Positions 18,066 to 27,186 are shown, counted from the first letter of the stretch. The stretch is 64,000 nucleotides of DNA from Dechloromonas sp. HYN0024 (GCF_003441615.1 NZ_CP031842.1:372001-436000), one strand, 5' to 3'. Translations and numbers: made by a program. The notes: generated by a model not told the origin, from the letters alone.

Positions 18066-20741
18066 TTAAACGCTCAGCGGATTCGGCTTGTTCGGGTCAA
18101 GGTTGTACTTGACCAGGGCAGCGGCGACAACTTCGCGCTTGATTTCACCGGTGTCGGCCAGTGCCTTGAGGGCAGCCAGCGTGACCCAGTGACGATCGAC
18201 CTCGAAGTGGTGGCGCAGCTTCTCGCGGGTGTCGGAGCGGCCGAAGCCGTCGGTGCCCAGCGTGACGTACGGTGCCTTGACGAAGGGGCGGATCTGCTCG
18301 GAGAACAGCTTGATGTAGTCGGTTGCCGCAATGACCGGTCCTTTGGCGCCGGCCAGCTTCTCTTCGACATGCGACAGCTTCGGCTCTTCCAGCGGGTGCA
18401 GCATGTTCCAGCGCTGGGTATCGATACCGTTGCGGGCCAGTTCGTTCATGCTCGGGCAACCCCAGAGGTCGGACTCGACACCCCAGTCCTGTTTGAGCAG
18501 GTCGGCGGCGGCGATGACTTCGCGGAAGATGGTGCCGGAGCCAAGCAGCTGGACGCGCGGTCCCTTCGATTCAGCCCCCTTCTTGAAGGCGTACATGCCC
18601 TTGATGATATCGGCTTCGGCACCGACCGGCATTTCCGGGTGCTCGTAGTTCTCGTTCATCACCGTCAGGTAATAGAAGACGTCTTCCTGCTCGGCGAACA
18701 TGCGGCGCATGCCGTCCTGCGTGACGACAGCGACTTCGTACTGGAAGGTCGGGTCGTACGAGATGCAGTTCGGGATCAGGTTCGACAGGATCAGGCTGTG
18801 GCCGTCTTCATGTTGCAGGCCTTCGCCGTTGAGCGTCGTGCGCCCGGCCGTGCCGCCGATCAGGAAGCCGCGGGCGCGCTGGTCACCAGCCGCCCAGCAG
18901 AGGTCGAGGACGCGCTGCATGCCGAACATCGAGTAGCAGATGTAGAACGGAATGGTCTGGACGTTATGGACGGAATACGAAGTGGCGGCGGCGATCCAGT
19001 CGCTCATTGCGCCGGATTCGTTGATGCCTTCCTGCAATACCTGACCGGTCTTCGATTCCTTGTAGAACATCAGCTGGTCATGGTCTTCCGGCACATAGTT
19101 CTGGCCTTCCTGGTTCCAGATGCCGACCGAGCGGAACATGCCTTCCATGCCGAAGGTGCGGGACTCGTCCGGCACGATGGGCACGACGTTCTTGCCGACA
19201 TTCTTGTCCTTCAGCATCATGTTCATGATGCGGACGATGGCCATCGTCGTAGACAATTCGCGGCCTTCGCCGGAGGCTTTCAACAGGGCGGCAAAGGTAT
19301 CAAGTGACGGTACGGCGAGCGGGTCGGCCTTGCGGCGGCGCTGCGGCAGGAAACCGCCGAGGTCCATGCGGCGCTGGCGCATGTACTGGTATTCCGGGGA
19401 GTCTTCAGCAAATTTCAGGTAGGGCAGGGCTTCCAGCTGGTCGTCCGGCACAGGCAGGTTGAAACGGTCGCGGAAGCGGCCGATCTGGTCCTTGTCCATT
19501 TTCTTCTGCTGGTGCGAGGTGTTCATCGCTTCACCGGCCTGGCCCATGCCGAAACCCTTGATGGTCTTGGCCAGAATCAGGGTCGGTGCGCCCTTGGTCT
19601 TGATGGCGCGGTCGTAGGCGGCAAAAATCTTGAAAATGTCGTGGCCGCCACGGTTCAGCGCCCAGACTTCATCGTCGGTCCAGTCGGCGACCAGTTCGCG
19701 CAGTTCCGGCGTGTTGAAGAAATGTTCGCGGACATAGGCGCCATTCTTGGCCTTGAAGGTCTGGTACTGGCCATCGACCAGTTCCATCATGCGCTTCTTG
19801 AGGATGCCCTTCTTGTCGCGCTGGAACAGGGCATCCCAATGCGTGCCCCAGACCAGCTTGATGACGTTCCAGCCGGCACCGCGGAATTCGGATTCGAGTT
19901 CCTGGATGATCTTGCCGTTGCCGCGCACCGGGCCGTCAAGGCGCTGCAGGTTGCAGTTGATGACGAAAATCAGGTTGTCGAGCTTTTCGCGCCCGGCCAT
20001 ACCGATGGCGCCGAGCGATTCGACTTCGTCGGTCTCGCCGTCGCCGAGGAAGGCCCAGACCTTGCGATCATTGGCCTTGGCCAGTCCGCGCGAGTCGAGG
20101 TACTTCATGAAGCGGGCCTGATAGATGGCCTGGATCGGGCCGAGGCCCATGGAAACGGTCGGGAACTGCCAGAAGTCCGGCATCAGCCACGGATGCGGGT
20201 AGGACGAAATGCCCTTGCCGTCGGTTTCCTGACGGAAATTGTCCATCTGCTCTTCGCTCAGGCGGCCGAGCATGAAGGCGCGTGAATAGACGCCCGGTAC
20301 GGAATGGCCCTGGAAGAAGATGAGGTCGCCACCGGAGGGGTCGTTGATGCTGCGCCAGAAATGCGAAAAGCCTACGTCGTAGAGCGCGGCGGCCGAAGCG
20401 AAGGAGGCAATGTGGCCGCCGACGTTGGTGTCCTTGTTGGCGCGCACGACCATGGCCATGGCGTTCCAGCGGATGTAGCTGTGAATCTTGATTTCCATGT
20501 CGGCGTTGCCCGGGTACTTGGGCTGCTGATCGGCCGGAATGGTGTTGATGTATTCGGTGTTGGCCGAGTAGGGCAGATCAATGCCGTCTTCGCGGGCTTG
20601 TCCGATCAGCTTCTCGATCAGGTAATGGGCGCGGTCAGCGCCTTCCTGGGTGATGACGCCTTCCAGAGCGTCTATCCATTCCTTGGTTTCCTGCGGATCG
20701 ACGTCGGCGGGGTCAGGCAAATTATTCGGTTGTTCGGCCAT
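18066..20741 (-). CDS. aceE: pyruvate dehydrogenase E1 component (homodimeric)
   Basis: The 891-residue thiamine-diphosphate enzyme decarboxylates pyruvate and acetylates the E2 lipoyl group. The TPP-binding motif begins FLGDGETDEVESLGA and ends with NCN about 30 residues later. The length and the single-chain layout identify the AceE (alpha2) type rather than the two-gene E1. A CAGGAG ribosome site precedes the ATG. It leads the aceE-aceF-lpd operon, behind a good sigma-70 promoter at 20851-20879 and an inverted repeat in the leader. Confidence 0.98.
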   Translation of the reverse strand: MAEQPNNLPDPADVDPQETKEWIDALEGVITQEGADRAHYLIEKLIGQAREDGIDLPYSANTEYINTIPADQQPKYPGNADMEIKIHSYIRWNAMAMVVRANKDTNVGGHIASFASAAALYDVGFSHFWRSINDPSGGDLIFFQGHSVPGVYSRAFMLGRLSEEQMDNFRQETDGKGISSYPHPWLMPDFWQFPTVSMGLGPIQAIYQARFMKYLDSRGLAKANDRKVWAFLGDGETDEVESLGAIGMAGREKLDNLIFVINCNLQRLDGPVRGNGKIIQELESEFRGAGWNVIKLVWGTHWDALFQRDKKGILKKRMMELVDGQYQTFKAKNGAYVREHFFNTPELRELVADWTDDEVWALNRGGHDIFKIFAAYDRAIKTKGAPTLILAKTIKGFGMGQAGEAMNTSHQQKKMDKDQIGRFRDRFNLPVPDDQLEALPYLKFAEDSPEYQYMRQRRMDLGGFLPQRRRKADPLAVPSLDTFAALLKASGEGRELSTTMAIVRIMNMMLKDKNVGKNVVPIVPDESRTFGMEGMFRSVGIWNQEGQNYVPEDHDQLMFYKESKTGQVLQEGINESGAMSDWIAAATSYSVHNVQTIPFYICYSMFGMQRVLDLCWAAGDQRARGFLIGGTAGRTTLNGEGLQHEDGHSLILSNLIPNCISYDPTFQYEVAVVTQDGMRRMFAEQEDVFYYLTVMNENYEHPEMPVGAEADIIKGMYAFKKGAESKGPRVQLLGSGTIFREVIAAADLLKQDWGVESDLWGCPSMNELARNGIDTQRWNMLHPLEEPKLSHVEEKLAGAKGPVIAATDYIKLFSEQIRPFVKAPYVTLGTDGFGRSDTREKLRHHFEVDRHWVTLAALKALADTGEIKREVVAAALVKYNLDPNKPNPLSV

Positions 20742-20770
20742 GGTTTGTCTCCTGGATTGAATGTCATTCT

Positions 20771-20791
20771 GTTTTGCCTGTTGAGCAAAAC
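20771..20791 (-). promoter_or_regulatory. inverted repeat in the aceE leader (candidate operator)
   Basis: GTTTTGC (20771-20777) and GCAAAAC (20785-20791) form perfect 7-bp arms around a 7-bp spacer. The repeat lies about 30-50 bp upstream of the aceE ATG and downstream of the predicted transcription start. It could bind a repressor or fold in the RNA. No regulator is identifiable nearby. Confidence 0.5.
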
Positions 20792-20850
20792 AACTTTAGC
20801 TGGTTCCTGCGTGCTTCGCGAGTCCGTACTTTCCCTTAGTCACGTTTCGC

Positions 20851-20879
20851 ATTGTAAAAACAAAATTCACATCGTGCAA
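20851..20879 (-). promoter_or_regulatory. sigma-70 promoter of the aceE-aceF-lpd operon
   Basis: On the minus strand, TTGCAC (20879-20874), a 17-bp spacer and TACAAT (20856-20851) form a near-consensus promoter, giving a leader of about 100 bases before aceE. Confidence 0.72.
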
Positions 20880-20934
20880 TAGGGGTAAACGCGTACCGCG
20901 CCTTTTGAACAAAATTAAAACCGGTCAGGTGCGC

Positions 20935-21231
20935 TTAGAGCGTGGCCCAGCGGGCCAGCGTGCCGCCGAAAAAGGCGGTGGCGATCAGGGCGATCGGGGC
21001 AAGGGCGATGAATGTTCTGAGGATGCCGGCGATAAACGGGTGGGCAACTGGCGATTCGAGGAAGCAACGGGCCACCAGCGCCCCCTTGATCCAGATGATG
21101 GCGGCGACCAGCAGCGGCAGCCAGGGAGCAGCGCGGAACCATTCGCTGAGACCGAGGCTGGCCAGCGTCAGGCCGACCAGCGTAAGCCAGGCGGCGGTCA
21201 GGCGGGAGAAGTGGTCGGTTTTGGTGTTCAT
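20935..21231 (-). CDS. cytochrome c oxidase subunit IV-like membrane protein (NorF-like)
   Basis: The 98-residue protein has three predicted transmembrane helices (about residues 13-30, 35-52 and 70-90), matching the size and layout of prokaryotic cytochrome oxidase subunit IV / NorF proteins. These are small accessory subunits of haem-copper oxidases or nitric oxide reductases. The gene begins 2 bp after the NorE-like gene, in one operon. No catalytic oxidase or norCB gene is present nearby, so the complex it serves is unknown. Confidence 0.75.
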   Translation of the reverse strand: MNTKTDHFSRLTAAWLTLVGLTLASLGLSEWFRAAPWLPLLVAAIIWIKGALVARCFLESPVAHPFIAGILRTFIALAPIALIATAFFGGTLARWATL

Positions 21232-21233
21232 GC

Positions 21234-21824
21234 TCAGGCCAGCACGTAAAACATCGGGAAGATGACCAGCCAGATGATGTCGGTGGCGTGCCAGTAGCAG
21301 GCCAGGGCTTCCAGCCCGGCATGGTCGTCCGATGAATAACCGCGAAAACTCAGCCGGGCAAGCACCCAGAGGATGCCAAGAATGCCCCAGGTGGCGTGTA
21401 CGAGATGGGTGAACGTCAGGTAGTAGTAGACCGTGAAAAAAATCCCCGATTCGCCGTTGATGCCGTTGGCCAGGTTCCAGCTGATTTCGAGTGCCTTGGT
21501 CAGGGGGTAGCCCAGGGCGACGGCGAGGCCCCTGACAAGCCAGATGATGGCGGCCCGATGCTGGTCCTGGCGGATGGCGTTCACCGAACAGGCAATGAAA
21601 TAGCTGCTGGTGATCATGAGCAGGGTGATCACGGTGCCGGCGGTCACCGAAAGGCGTTGTGCTCCGTCGTGGAAAGCCTCGGGAAAATGTGCACGGGCGA
21701 TGAAGTAAACCGCAAAGAGCACCGAGAACTCGACGAACTCGCAGCTAATGCCGGCCCAGATTCCCTTGTTGCCGGGAATTCGGAAGCGGGGCACTGGTAC
21801 CGCGAGGGGGGTGGTAGTGGTCAT
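21234..21824 (-). CDS. norE: cytochrome c oxidase subunit III-like protein (NorE-like)
   Basis: The 196-residue inner-membrane protein has five predicted helices and the subunit III signature (KGIWAGISCEFVEF near the start, HLVHATWG and CYWHATDIIWL later). NorE-type proteins accompany nitric oxide reductase and affect its activity but are not catalytic. The ATG at 21824 begins the family-like part; a longer frame to 21929 adds an unrelated leader. It is an orphan pair with the gene at 20935, divergent from iorA. The name norE is tentative because norCB is not in the window. Confidence 0.78.
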   Translation of the reverse strand: MTTTTPLAVPVPRFRIPGNKGIWAGISCEFVEFSVLFAVYFIARAHFPEAFHDGAQRLSVTAGTVITLLMITSSYFIACSVNAIRQDQHRAAIIWLVRGLAVALGYPLTKALEISWNLANGINGESGIFFTVYYYLTFTHLVHATWGILGILWVLARLSFRGYSSDDHAGLEALACYWHATDIIWLVIFPMFYVLA

Positions 21825-21934
21825 GGCGGGTATCCGGGAGAGTGGCCATTGTTCCGGGGCTGGTCGGGGCGGGCTTTGATATCCATCAGCATCCGGCAAA
21901 TAACAATACGACACGAAAAATATTGTCAATCGAG

Positions 21935-21975
21935 TTGCGCTGTATCAAATTGGCTTTCGGGGCCACCTTTAAAAT
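21935..21975 (+). promoter_or_regulatory. FNR/Dnr-type box and -10 of the iorAB operon
   Basis: TTGCG-CTGT-ATCAA (21935-21948) matches the FNR consensus TTGAT-N4-ATCAA at 8 of 10 positions. TAAAAT (21970-21975) lies where the -10 should be if the box is centred near -41.5, the class II activator position. This suggests oxygen-limited induction of iorAB. The box may also serve the divergent NorE-like pair. Confidence 0.5.
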
Positions 21976-22008
21976 CGACCGTCTCGTTTAATTGATTTAG
22001 GAGTCGAC

Positions 22009-23883
22009 ATGGCGGCAGTCATGCCTGTACCGGCAGCAAGCCGGGTCCTGATGTCCGGTAATGAAGCGGTCGCCCGCGCCGTATGGGAGGCTGGCGTCAA
22101 GGTCGCCGCTGCTTATCCCGGTACGCCGTCTACTGAAATGCTGGAAGTCATTTCCACCTACCCGGATCTCTATGCCGAGTGGTCGGTCAATGAAAAGGTC
22201 TCGCTGGAGGTTGCCATTGGCTGCGCCTACGCTGGTTCGCGCGCCTTTTGCTGCATGAAGCACGTCGGCATGAACGTCGCCTCCGACGCGTTGATGACCC
22301 TGACCCTGACGGGTGTGGTCGGCGGCCTGGTCATCGCCATTGCTGACGACGTCGGCCTGTCGTCATCGCAGAATGAGCAGGACTCGCGCTACTGGGGCCG
22401 CTTCGCCCACGTGCCGGTGCTCGAGCCGGCGGATTCGCAGGAAGCCTACGCGATGACCCTGTATGGCTACGCGTTGTCGGAAAAACTCCAGGTGCCGGTC
22501 ATCCTGCGCATGACGACGCGCATCAACCACGTCAAGTCACTGGTCACCGTCGGCGAGCGCGGTGAGCATGTCGGTGCCGGCTTCACCAAGGAGCCGGCAC
22601 GCTTCGTGATGGTGCCGGGCAATGCCGGCAAGCGCATTCCGCTGATGTTTGCCCGCGAGATCAAGTTGCGCGAACTGGCCGAAACGTCAGAACTGAACTT
22701 CATCGAAGACGGTCCGGACAAACGCGTCGGCTTCATCGCCTCCGGTCCGGCCTACATGCACGTCAAGGAATCCTTCCCCAATGCGCCGGTACTGAAGCTC
22801 GGTTTTTCCAGCCCGGTGCCTTTCGATAAATGCCGCGAACTGGCCGCCATGGTTGATCAGGTCGTGGTCGTCGAGGAAGTCGAGCCGCTGGTTGAAACCG
22901 AACTGAAGGCACAGGGCTTGAAGGTCATTGGCAAGGAAATTCTGCCGCTGCAGGGCGAGTTGTCGCCGAATGTCCTGAAACCGGCCATCGCCCGATTGCT
23001 CGGTGAGCCAATGCCGGAAACGACGACATTCGCGCCGATGCAGGTTTTCCCGCGGCCGCCGACGATGTGCGTGGCCTGCCCGCACCTGGGCGTCTATTAC
23101 ACGCTGTCGCAGGTCCGTAACCTCAATATTTCCGGTGACATCGGCTGCTACACGCTGGGCGCCGGACATCCGTGGAACGCCCTGGATACCTGCGTCTCGA
23201 TGGGGGCCTCGATGGGCGTCGCGCTGGGCATGGACAAGGGACGCGGCGAGGCCGACAAGGACAAGCGCATCGTCGCCGTGATCGGCGATTCGACCTTCCT
23301 GCACATGGGCATGCAGGGGCTGCTCGACATGGTGTACAACAAGGGCAATGTCACGGTCCTGCTGCTCGATAACCGCGCCGTCGGGATGACCGGTGGCCAG
23401 AACAATCCGGGCAATGGTTATGGCATCCACGGCGAGGAGGCTCCGCGCATTGATTTCGCCAGGCTGGTCTCGGCGCTGGGCGTCAAGGATGAGCGCATTC
23501 ACAAGGTCAATCCTTATGAGTTGCCGGTACTCTTCAAGACCATTCGCGATGAGGTGAAGGTCCCCGATGTTTCGGTCATCATCACCGACCAGCCCTGCGT
23601 TCTGGTCAAGGATTACCACAAGCTCAAGCCGTTCGAGGTTATGGATGACAAGTGCACCGGCTGCGGCAACTGTATCGATGTCGGTTGTCCGGCCATTCAC
23701 GTGACGAGCCGCGGCAAGGAGGTCAAGCCGAGCGGGCGCGAGGTCGATCTGGCTTTTGTCCGGATCGAAACGTCGGTGTGTACCGGTTGCGGCCTGTGCG
23801 TCCAGCCATGTGCGCCAAAGGCCATCGTGCACCATATGGCGACTTCGCCGATCAATCTGGTGACCAAGGGATGTGAGGCCTGA
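22009..23883 (+). CDS. iorA: indolepyruvate (2-ketoacid) ferredoxin oxidoreductase, alpha subunit
   Basis: The 624-residue TPP- and iron-sulfur-containing subunit of an arylpyruvate:ferredoxin oxidoreductase converts 2-ketoacids from aromatic amino acids to acyl-CoA with reduction of ferredoxin. The N terminus carries the pyrimidine-binding domain (AAYPGTPSTEML), the middle the TPP domain (GDSTFLHMGMQGL), and the C terminus two 4Fe-4S motifs near residues 548 (CTGCGNC) and 589 (CTGCGLC). The first cluster has the spacing CxxCxxC-x4-CP. A TTAGGAG ribosome site precedes the ATG. The enzyme is oxygen-sensitive, which fits the FNR-like promoter. Confidence 0.95.
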   Translation: MAAVMPVPAASRVLMSGNEAVARAVWEAGVKVAAAYPGTPSTEMLEVISTYPDLYAEWSVNEKVSLEVAIGCAYAGSRAFCCMKHVGMNVASDALMTLTLTGVVGGLVIAIADDVGLSSSQNEQDSRYWGRFAHVPVLEPADSQEAYAMTLYGYALSEKLQVPVILRMTTRINHVKSLVTVGERGEHVGAGFTKEPARFVMVPGNAGKRIPLMFAREIKLRELAETSELNFIEDGPDKRVGFIASGPAYMHVKESFPNAPVLKLGFSSPVPFDKCRELAAMVDQVVVVEEVEPLVETELKAQGLKVIGKEILPLQGELSPNVLKPAIARLLGEPMPETTTFAPMQVFPRPPTMCVACPHLGVYYTLSQVRNLNISGDIGCYTLGAGHPWNALDTCVSMGASMGVALGMDKGRGEADKDKRIVAVIGDSTFLHMGMQGLLDMVYNKGNVTVLLLDNRAVGMTGGQNNPGNGYGIHGEEAPRIDFARLVSALGVKDERIHKVNPYELPVLFKTIRDEVKVPDVSVIITDQPCVLVKDYHKLKPFEVMDDKCTGCGNCIDVGCPAIHVTSRGKEVKPSGREVDLAFVRIETSVCTGCGLCVQPCAPKAIVHHMATSPINLVTKGCEA

Positions 23884-23884
23884 G

Positions 23885-24496
23885 ATGAGTGAAAACACCA
23901 ATATTCTCGTCGTCGGCATCGGTGGTCAGGGTGTCATGACGGCGACCGAGATTCTGGCGGAAGCCGCCATCGCGCTCGGTCACGACGCCAAGAAAACGGA
24001 AGTCGCCGGCATGGCGCAGCGCGGCGGGGTCGTTTCCTCTCACCTACGTTTCGGTCAGCGGGTTTTGTCGCCGCAGATCACGCCGGGTACGGCTGACGTC
24101 CTGCTCGGCTTCGAATCGGCCGAGGCGATGCGCTGGCAGCACATGCTCAGGCCGGGTGGTATCACCCTGATGAACACCGCCCGACTGGTGCCGCCGGTGG
24201 TTGAGCTGGGCCTCTTTGATTACCCGGAAGATCCGCTGGCTGAAATCAAAAAATGCGGCAACAAGGTCGTCGCCTTCGATGCCACCTCGATTGCCCAGGG
24301 CCTTGGCGACATTCGGCTAGGCAACACCGTCATGCTCGGTGCCATCGCCGATCACTTGCCGTTCGGCGCCGAAACCCTGCTCGACTGTGTACTCAAGCGC
24401 TTCCAGCGCAAGGGCGAGAAGCTGGTCGAACTGAATCGCCGGGCGTTCGAGGCCGGACGCGCAGCGGTCGGCCAAGCCGAGGCTGCACTCGCGTAA
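23885..24496 (+). CDS. iorB: indolepyruvate ferredoxin oxidoreductase, beta subunit
   Basis: The 203-residue gamma/beta-type domain partner of IorA has the conserved beginning [19 protein letters not shown], which binds at the TPP/CoA site, and the [18 protein letters not shown] segment. The start at 23885 is one base after the iorA stop, so translation is coupled. In anaerobic aromatic degraders such as Aromatoleum, related enzymes feed phenylacetyl-CoA pathways; here the substrate range is not determinable. Confidence 0.95.
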   Translation: MSENTNILVVGIGGQGVMTATEILAEAAIALGHDAKKTEVAGMAQRGGVVSSHLRFGQRVLSPQITPGTADVLLGFESAEAMRWQHMLRPGGITLMNTARLVPPVVELGLFDYPEDPLAEIKKCGNKVVAFDATSIAQGLGDIRLGNTVMLGAIADHLPFGAETLLDCVLKRFQRKGEKLVELNRRAFEAGRAAVGQAEAALA

Positions 24497-24519
24497 TCTG
24501 TTAAAATACGCGCCAATTC

Positions 24520-24550
24520 AAAGGGAAAGGCAGCCGCCTTTCCCCTTTTC
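24520..24550 (+). terminator. rho-independent terminator after iorB
   Basis: AAAGGGAAAGGC (24520-24531) pairs with GCCTTTCCCCTTT (24536-24548, one bulged C) around an AGCC loop, followed by T-rich sequence. It lies just before folD and may act as an attenuator-like boundary. Confidence 0.75.
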
Positions 24551-24569
24551 TTTTCAGTTGGATGCGACG

Positions 24570-25427
24570 ATGACAGCTCAAATTATCGATGGCAAGGCAC
24601 TTGCCGAAGAACTCCGTCAGGGTTTCAAGGCACGTGTCGAGGGGCTCACCGCCAAAGGGCACAAGCCCGGTCTGGTGGTCATTCTGGTTGGAGCCGACCC
24701 GGCCTCCGAAGTGTATGTCCGCAACAAGGTCAACGGCTGTCTGGCCATTGGCATGCACTCCGAAAAGATCACCTATGACGCCACGGTCGATCAGGCAACA
24801 GTGCTTAACAAGATTGCCGAACTGAACGCCAACCCCGAGATTCACGGCATTCTCGTGCAACTGCCGCTGCCCAAGCATTTCGATGAGGAAGCGGTGCTCG
24901 AAGCCATCGCCGCCGACAAGGACGTGGACGGCTTTCATGCCGAGAACGTCGGCGCGCTGGCCCAGGGCAATCCGCGTTTCATCCCGTGTACGCCCTACGG
25001 CGTCATGAAGATGTTTGAAAAGGGCAATGTCGACCTGATCGGCAAGGAAGCTGTCGTTATCGGCCGCTCCAACATCGTCGGCAAGCCGATGGCGCTGCTG
25101 CTGATCAACGCCGGTGCCACGGTCACCGTGTGCAACTCGCGCACGAAAGACCTGCTCGGCCACACCCGTCGCGCTGACATTCTGGTCGCTGCCGTCGGCA
25201 AGCCGAAATTCGTGACCGCCGATATGGTCAAGCCGGGCGCTGTCGTCATCGACGTCGGTATCAACCGCCTGCCCGACGGCAAGCTGTGTGGTGACGTCGA
25301 TTACGCCGGCTGCCTTGAGGTGGCCGGCCAGATCACCCCGGTGCCGGGTGGTGTGGGTCCGATGACCATCACCATGCTGCTGGCCAATACGATCGAAGCG
25401 GCGGAACGAAAAGCCGCCGCCCGCTGA
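24570..25427 (+). CDS. folD: methylenetetrahydrofolate dehydrogenase/cyclohydrolase FolD
   Basis: The 285-residue bifunctional enzyme of one-carbon metabolism interconverts 5,10-methylene-THF and 10-formyl-THF using NADP+. The catalytic YVRNKVNGC lysine region, the QLPLPKH segment, the dinucleotide-binding [12 protein letters not shown] and the C-terminal PGGVGPMT motif are all present. The ATG at 24570 (MTAQIIDGK) is the family start; an upstream frame start at 24558 would add four residues. purE follows in the same direction, consistent with folate-dependent purine synthesis. Confidence 0.97.
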   Translation: MTAQIIDGKALAEELRQGFKARVEGLTAKGHKPGLVVILVGADPASEVYVRNKVNGCLAIGMHSEKITYDATVDQATVLNKIAELNANPEIHGILVQLPLPKHFDEEAVLEAIAADKDVDGFHAENVGALAQGNPRFIPCTPYGVMKMFEKGNVDLIGKEAVVIGRSNIVGKPMALLLINAGATVTVCNSRTKDLLGHTRRADILVAAVGKPKFVTADMVKPGAVVIDVGINRLPDGKLCGDVDYAGCLEVAGQITPVPGGVGPMTITMLLANTIEAAERKAAAR

Positions 25428-25466
25428 CTAAGGCATCTTTCCATCCCTACTTGAAGGATTTACAAC

Positions 25467-25964
25467 ATGAGCAATAAGCCCCTGGTTGGTATCGTCATGG
25501 GTTCCGACAGCGACTGGCCGATCATGCGCGCCGCCGCCGTCGCCCTGAAGAGCCTCGACATCCCCTACGAAGCCAAGGTTCTGTCTGCCCACCGTACCCC
25601 GGATCAGGCATTGGACTACGCGGCAACCGCCGCCGAGCGTGGCATCAAGGTGCTGATCGGCGCCGCGGGTGGTGCCGCCCACCTGGCCGGCGTTCTCGCC
25701 GCCAAGACGCAGATTCCCGTGCTCGGCGTGCCAATGCCGTCGAAGCACCTGATGGGGCTTGATTCGCTGCTTTCCATGGTCCAGATGCCGGGTGGTATTC
25801 CCGTCGCCACCTTCGCTGTCGGCGAAGCCGGGGCGACCAATGCTGCGCTGTTTGCCGTCTCCATCCTGGCCCTGAGCGACGCTGGCGTTGCCCAGAAGTT
25901 GGCTGGCTTCCGTCAGAGTCAGACGGAAAAAGTGCTGTCCAAGACGTTGCCTGATCAGCCTTGA
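25467..25964 (+). CDS. purE: N5-carboxyaminoimidazole ribonucleotide mutase PurE
   Basis: The 165-residue enzyme rearranges N5-CAIR to CAIR in purine biosynthesis. The GSDSDWPIM start motif, SAHRTPD, GAAGGAAHLAG and MPGGIPVATF are canonical class I PurE signatures. No purK is adjacent in the window. The ribosome site is AAGGA before the ATG. tsaC begins 25 bp downstream of the stop. Confidence 0.97.
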   Translation: MSNKPLVGIVMGSDSDWPIMRAAAVALKSLDIPYEAKVLSAHRTPDQALDYAATAAERGIKVLIGAAGGAAHLAGVLAAKTQIPVLGVPMPSKHLMGLDSLLSMVQMPGGIPVATFAVGEAGATNAALFAVSILALSDAGVAQKLAGFRQSQTEKVLSKTLPDQP

Positions 25965-25989
25965 TCACAACACCGACCAGCTTTCGCCG

Positions 25990-26976
25990 ATGACTCAGGA
26001 CTACACGCGCGCTGTTGAATTGCTGCGCGCTGGCGAACTGGTCGCCTTCCCGACGGAAACGGTTTACGGCCTGGGGGCGGATGCCGCCAACCCGGCCGCC
26101 GTTGCCAAGATTTTTGCCGCCAAGGGCCGTCCGGCTGATCACCCGCTGATTGTCCATATTGCCGGTCACGACGCCGTCGATCACTGGGCCGAGCAGGTTC
26201 CCGATGTCGCCTGGGAACTCATGGAGGCTTTCTGGCCTGGTCCGCTCACCCTGATTCTGAAAAAACAGGCATGGGTGCCCGATGCCGTGACCGGCGGCCA
26301 GAATACCGTTGGTCTCCGCGTTCCCGGTCATCCAGTGGCTCTCGGCCTGCTCCGTGCCTTCGCTGCCGAGGTTGGCGAACACGCCGGCATCGCGGCGCCC
26401 TCGGCCAATCGCTTCGGGCGCATCAGTCCGACCACCGCCGAGCATGTCCGCGAAGAACTGGGCGATCGGGTGCCGCTGATTCTCGATGGCGGCCCGTGCA
26501 CGGTCGGCATCGAATCGACCATTGTTGACTGCTCGCGGGGTGATCCGGTTGTCCTGCGTCCCGGCCATATCGCACCGGCCCATCTCGAAGCTGTCCTCGG
26601 TCGTCGCCCGGTGATCGAAACTGCCGCCGGCGCGCCGCGTGTTTCCGGTTCCCTGGCTGCCCACTATGCACCGCAAACGCCGATGCGCCTCGTGCCGGCC
26701 GAGCGTTTGCTCGATTTCATCAACGCCCAGCGCCACAAGGGTGACCGCTGCGGCGTCATCAGCACCAACCAGCCCCCGCAGGCCTGCATGCCTCACGCCT
26801 GGCGCCTGTTGCCGGCCGACCCGGTCGGCTATGCCCACGACCTCTACGCCGCCCTGCGTAACATGGATCATGCTGGCGTCGACCTTATTGCCGTCGAAGC
26901 CTTGCCCGACGACCCTGCCTGGGCCGCCGTCGCCGACCGCCTGCGTCGCGCCGTTGCCGGGGCCGGTCAAGGCTAG
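25990..26976 (+). CDS. tsaC: L-threonylcarbamoyladenylate synthase, Sua5-type
   Basis: The 328-residue enzyme makes threonylcarbamoyl-AMP for the t6A37 tRNA modification. The YrdC domain is clear: FPTETVYGLGADA near the N terminus, KGRPADHPLIVH, SANRFGRISPT and the RPGHI end. It also has the extra C-terminal Sua5 domain (about residues 215-328) that short TsaC proteins lack. The start at 25990 (MTQDYTRAVELL) was chosen over upstream frame starts that lie inside purE. It is the gene before tRNA-Ala. Confidence 0.92.
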   Translation: MTQDYTRAVELLRAGELVAFPTETVYGLGADAANPAAVAKIFAAKGRPADHPLIVHIAGHDAVDHWAEQVPDVAWELMEAFWPGPLTLILKKQAWVPDAVTGGQNTVGLRVPGHPVALGLLRAFAAEVGEHAGIAAPSANRFGRISPTTAEHVREELGDRVPLILDGGPCTVGIESTIVDCSRGDPVVLRPGHIAPAHLEAVLGRRPVIETAAGAPRVSGSLAAHYAPQTPMRLVPAERLLDFINAQRHKGDRCGVISTNQPPQACMPHAWRLLPADPVGYAHDLYAALRNMDHAGVDLIAVEALPDDPAWAAVADRLRRAVAGAGQG

Positions 26977-27030
26977 TGCTGGCGTGGTGGTGAAACCCTG
27001 TTTCGCCTGCATCGGGCCGCAAAAGCCGCT

Positions 27031-27058
27031 TTGATCTGTAAATTGGGTGCGCTAGAAT
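27031..27058 (+). promoter_or_regulatory. sigma-70 promoter of tRNA-Ala
   Basis: TTGATC (27031-27036), a 16-bp spacer and TAGAAT (27053-27058) lie 11 bp upstream of the tRNA. Confidence 0.65.
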
Positions 27059-27069
27059 CACCGCACATT

Positions 27070-27145
27070 GGGGGGGTAGCTCAGTTGGGAGAGCGCCTGG
27101 TTCGCAATCAGGAGGTCGTGAGTTCGATCCTCATCCTCTCCACCA
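27070..27145 (+). tRNA. tRNA-Ala (CGC)
   Basis: The 76-base cloverleaf has acceptor arms GGGGGGG and CCTCTCC, the D-arm TAGCTCAGTTGGGAGAGC, the anticodon loop TTCGCAA (anticodon CGC, reading GCG), a T-arm with GTTCGATCC, and an encoded CCA. Pair 3-70 is G-U, the alanine identity element; pair 5-68 is also G-U. Confidence 0.96.
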
Positions 27146-27159
27146 TCGATGCCGGAATT

Positions 27160-27186
27160 AAAGCCCTGAGAAATCAGGGCTTTTTT
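27160..27186 (+). terminator. rho-independent terminator after tRNA-Ala
   Basis: AAAGCCCTGA (27160-27169) pairs with TCAGGGCTTT (27174-27183) around a GAAA tetraloop, followed by a T run. Confidence 0.93.

Noticed and set aside
15080..19307. Long plus-strand frames opposite lpd, aceF and aceE
   Set aside because: They mirror the PDH operon; composition and lack of ribosome sites show they are not genes.
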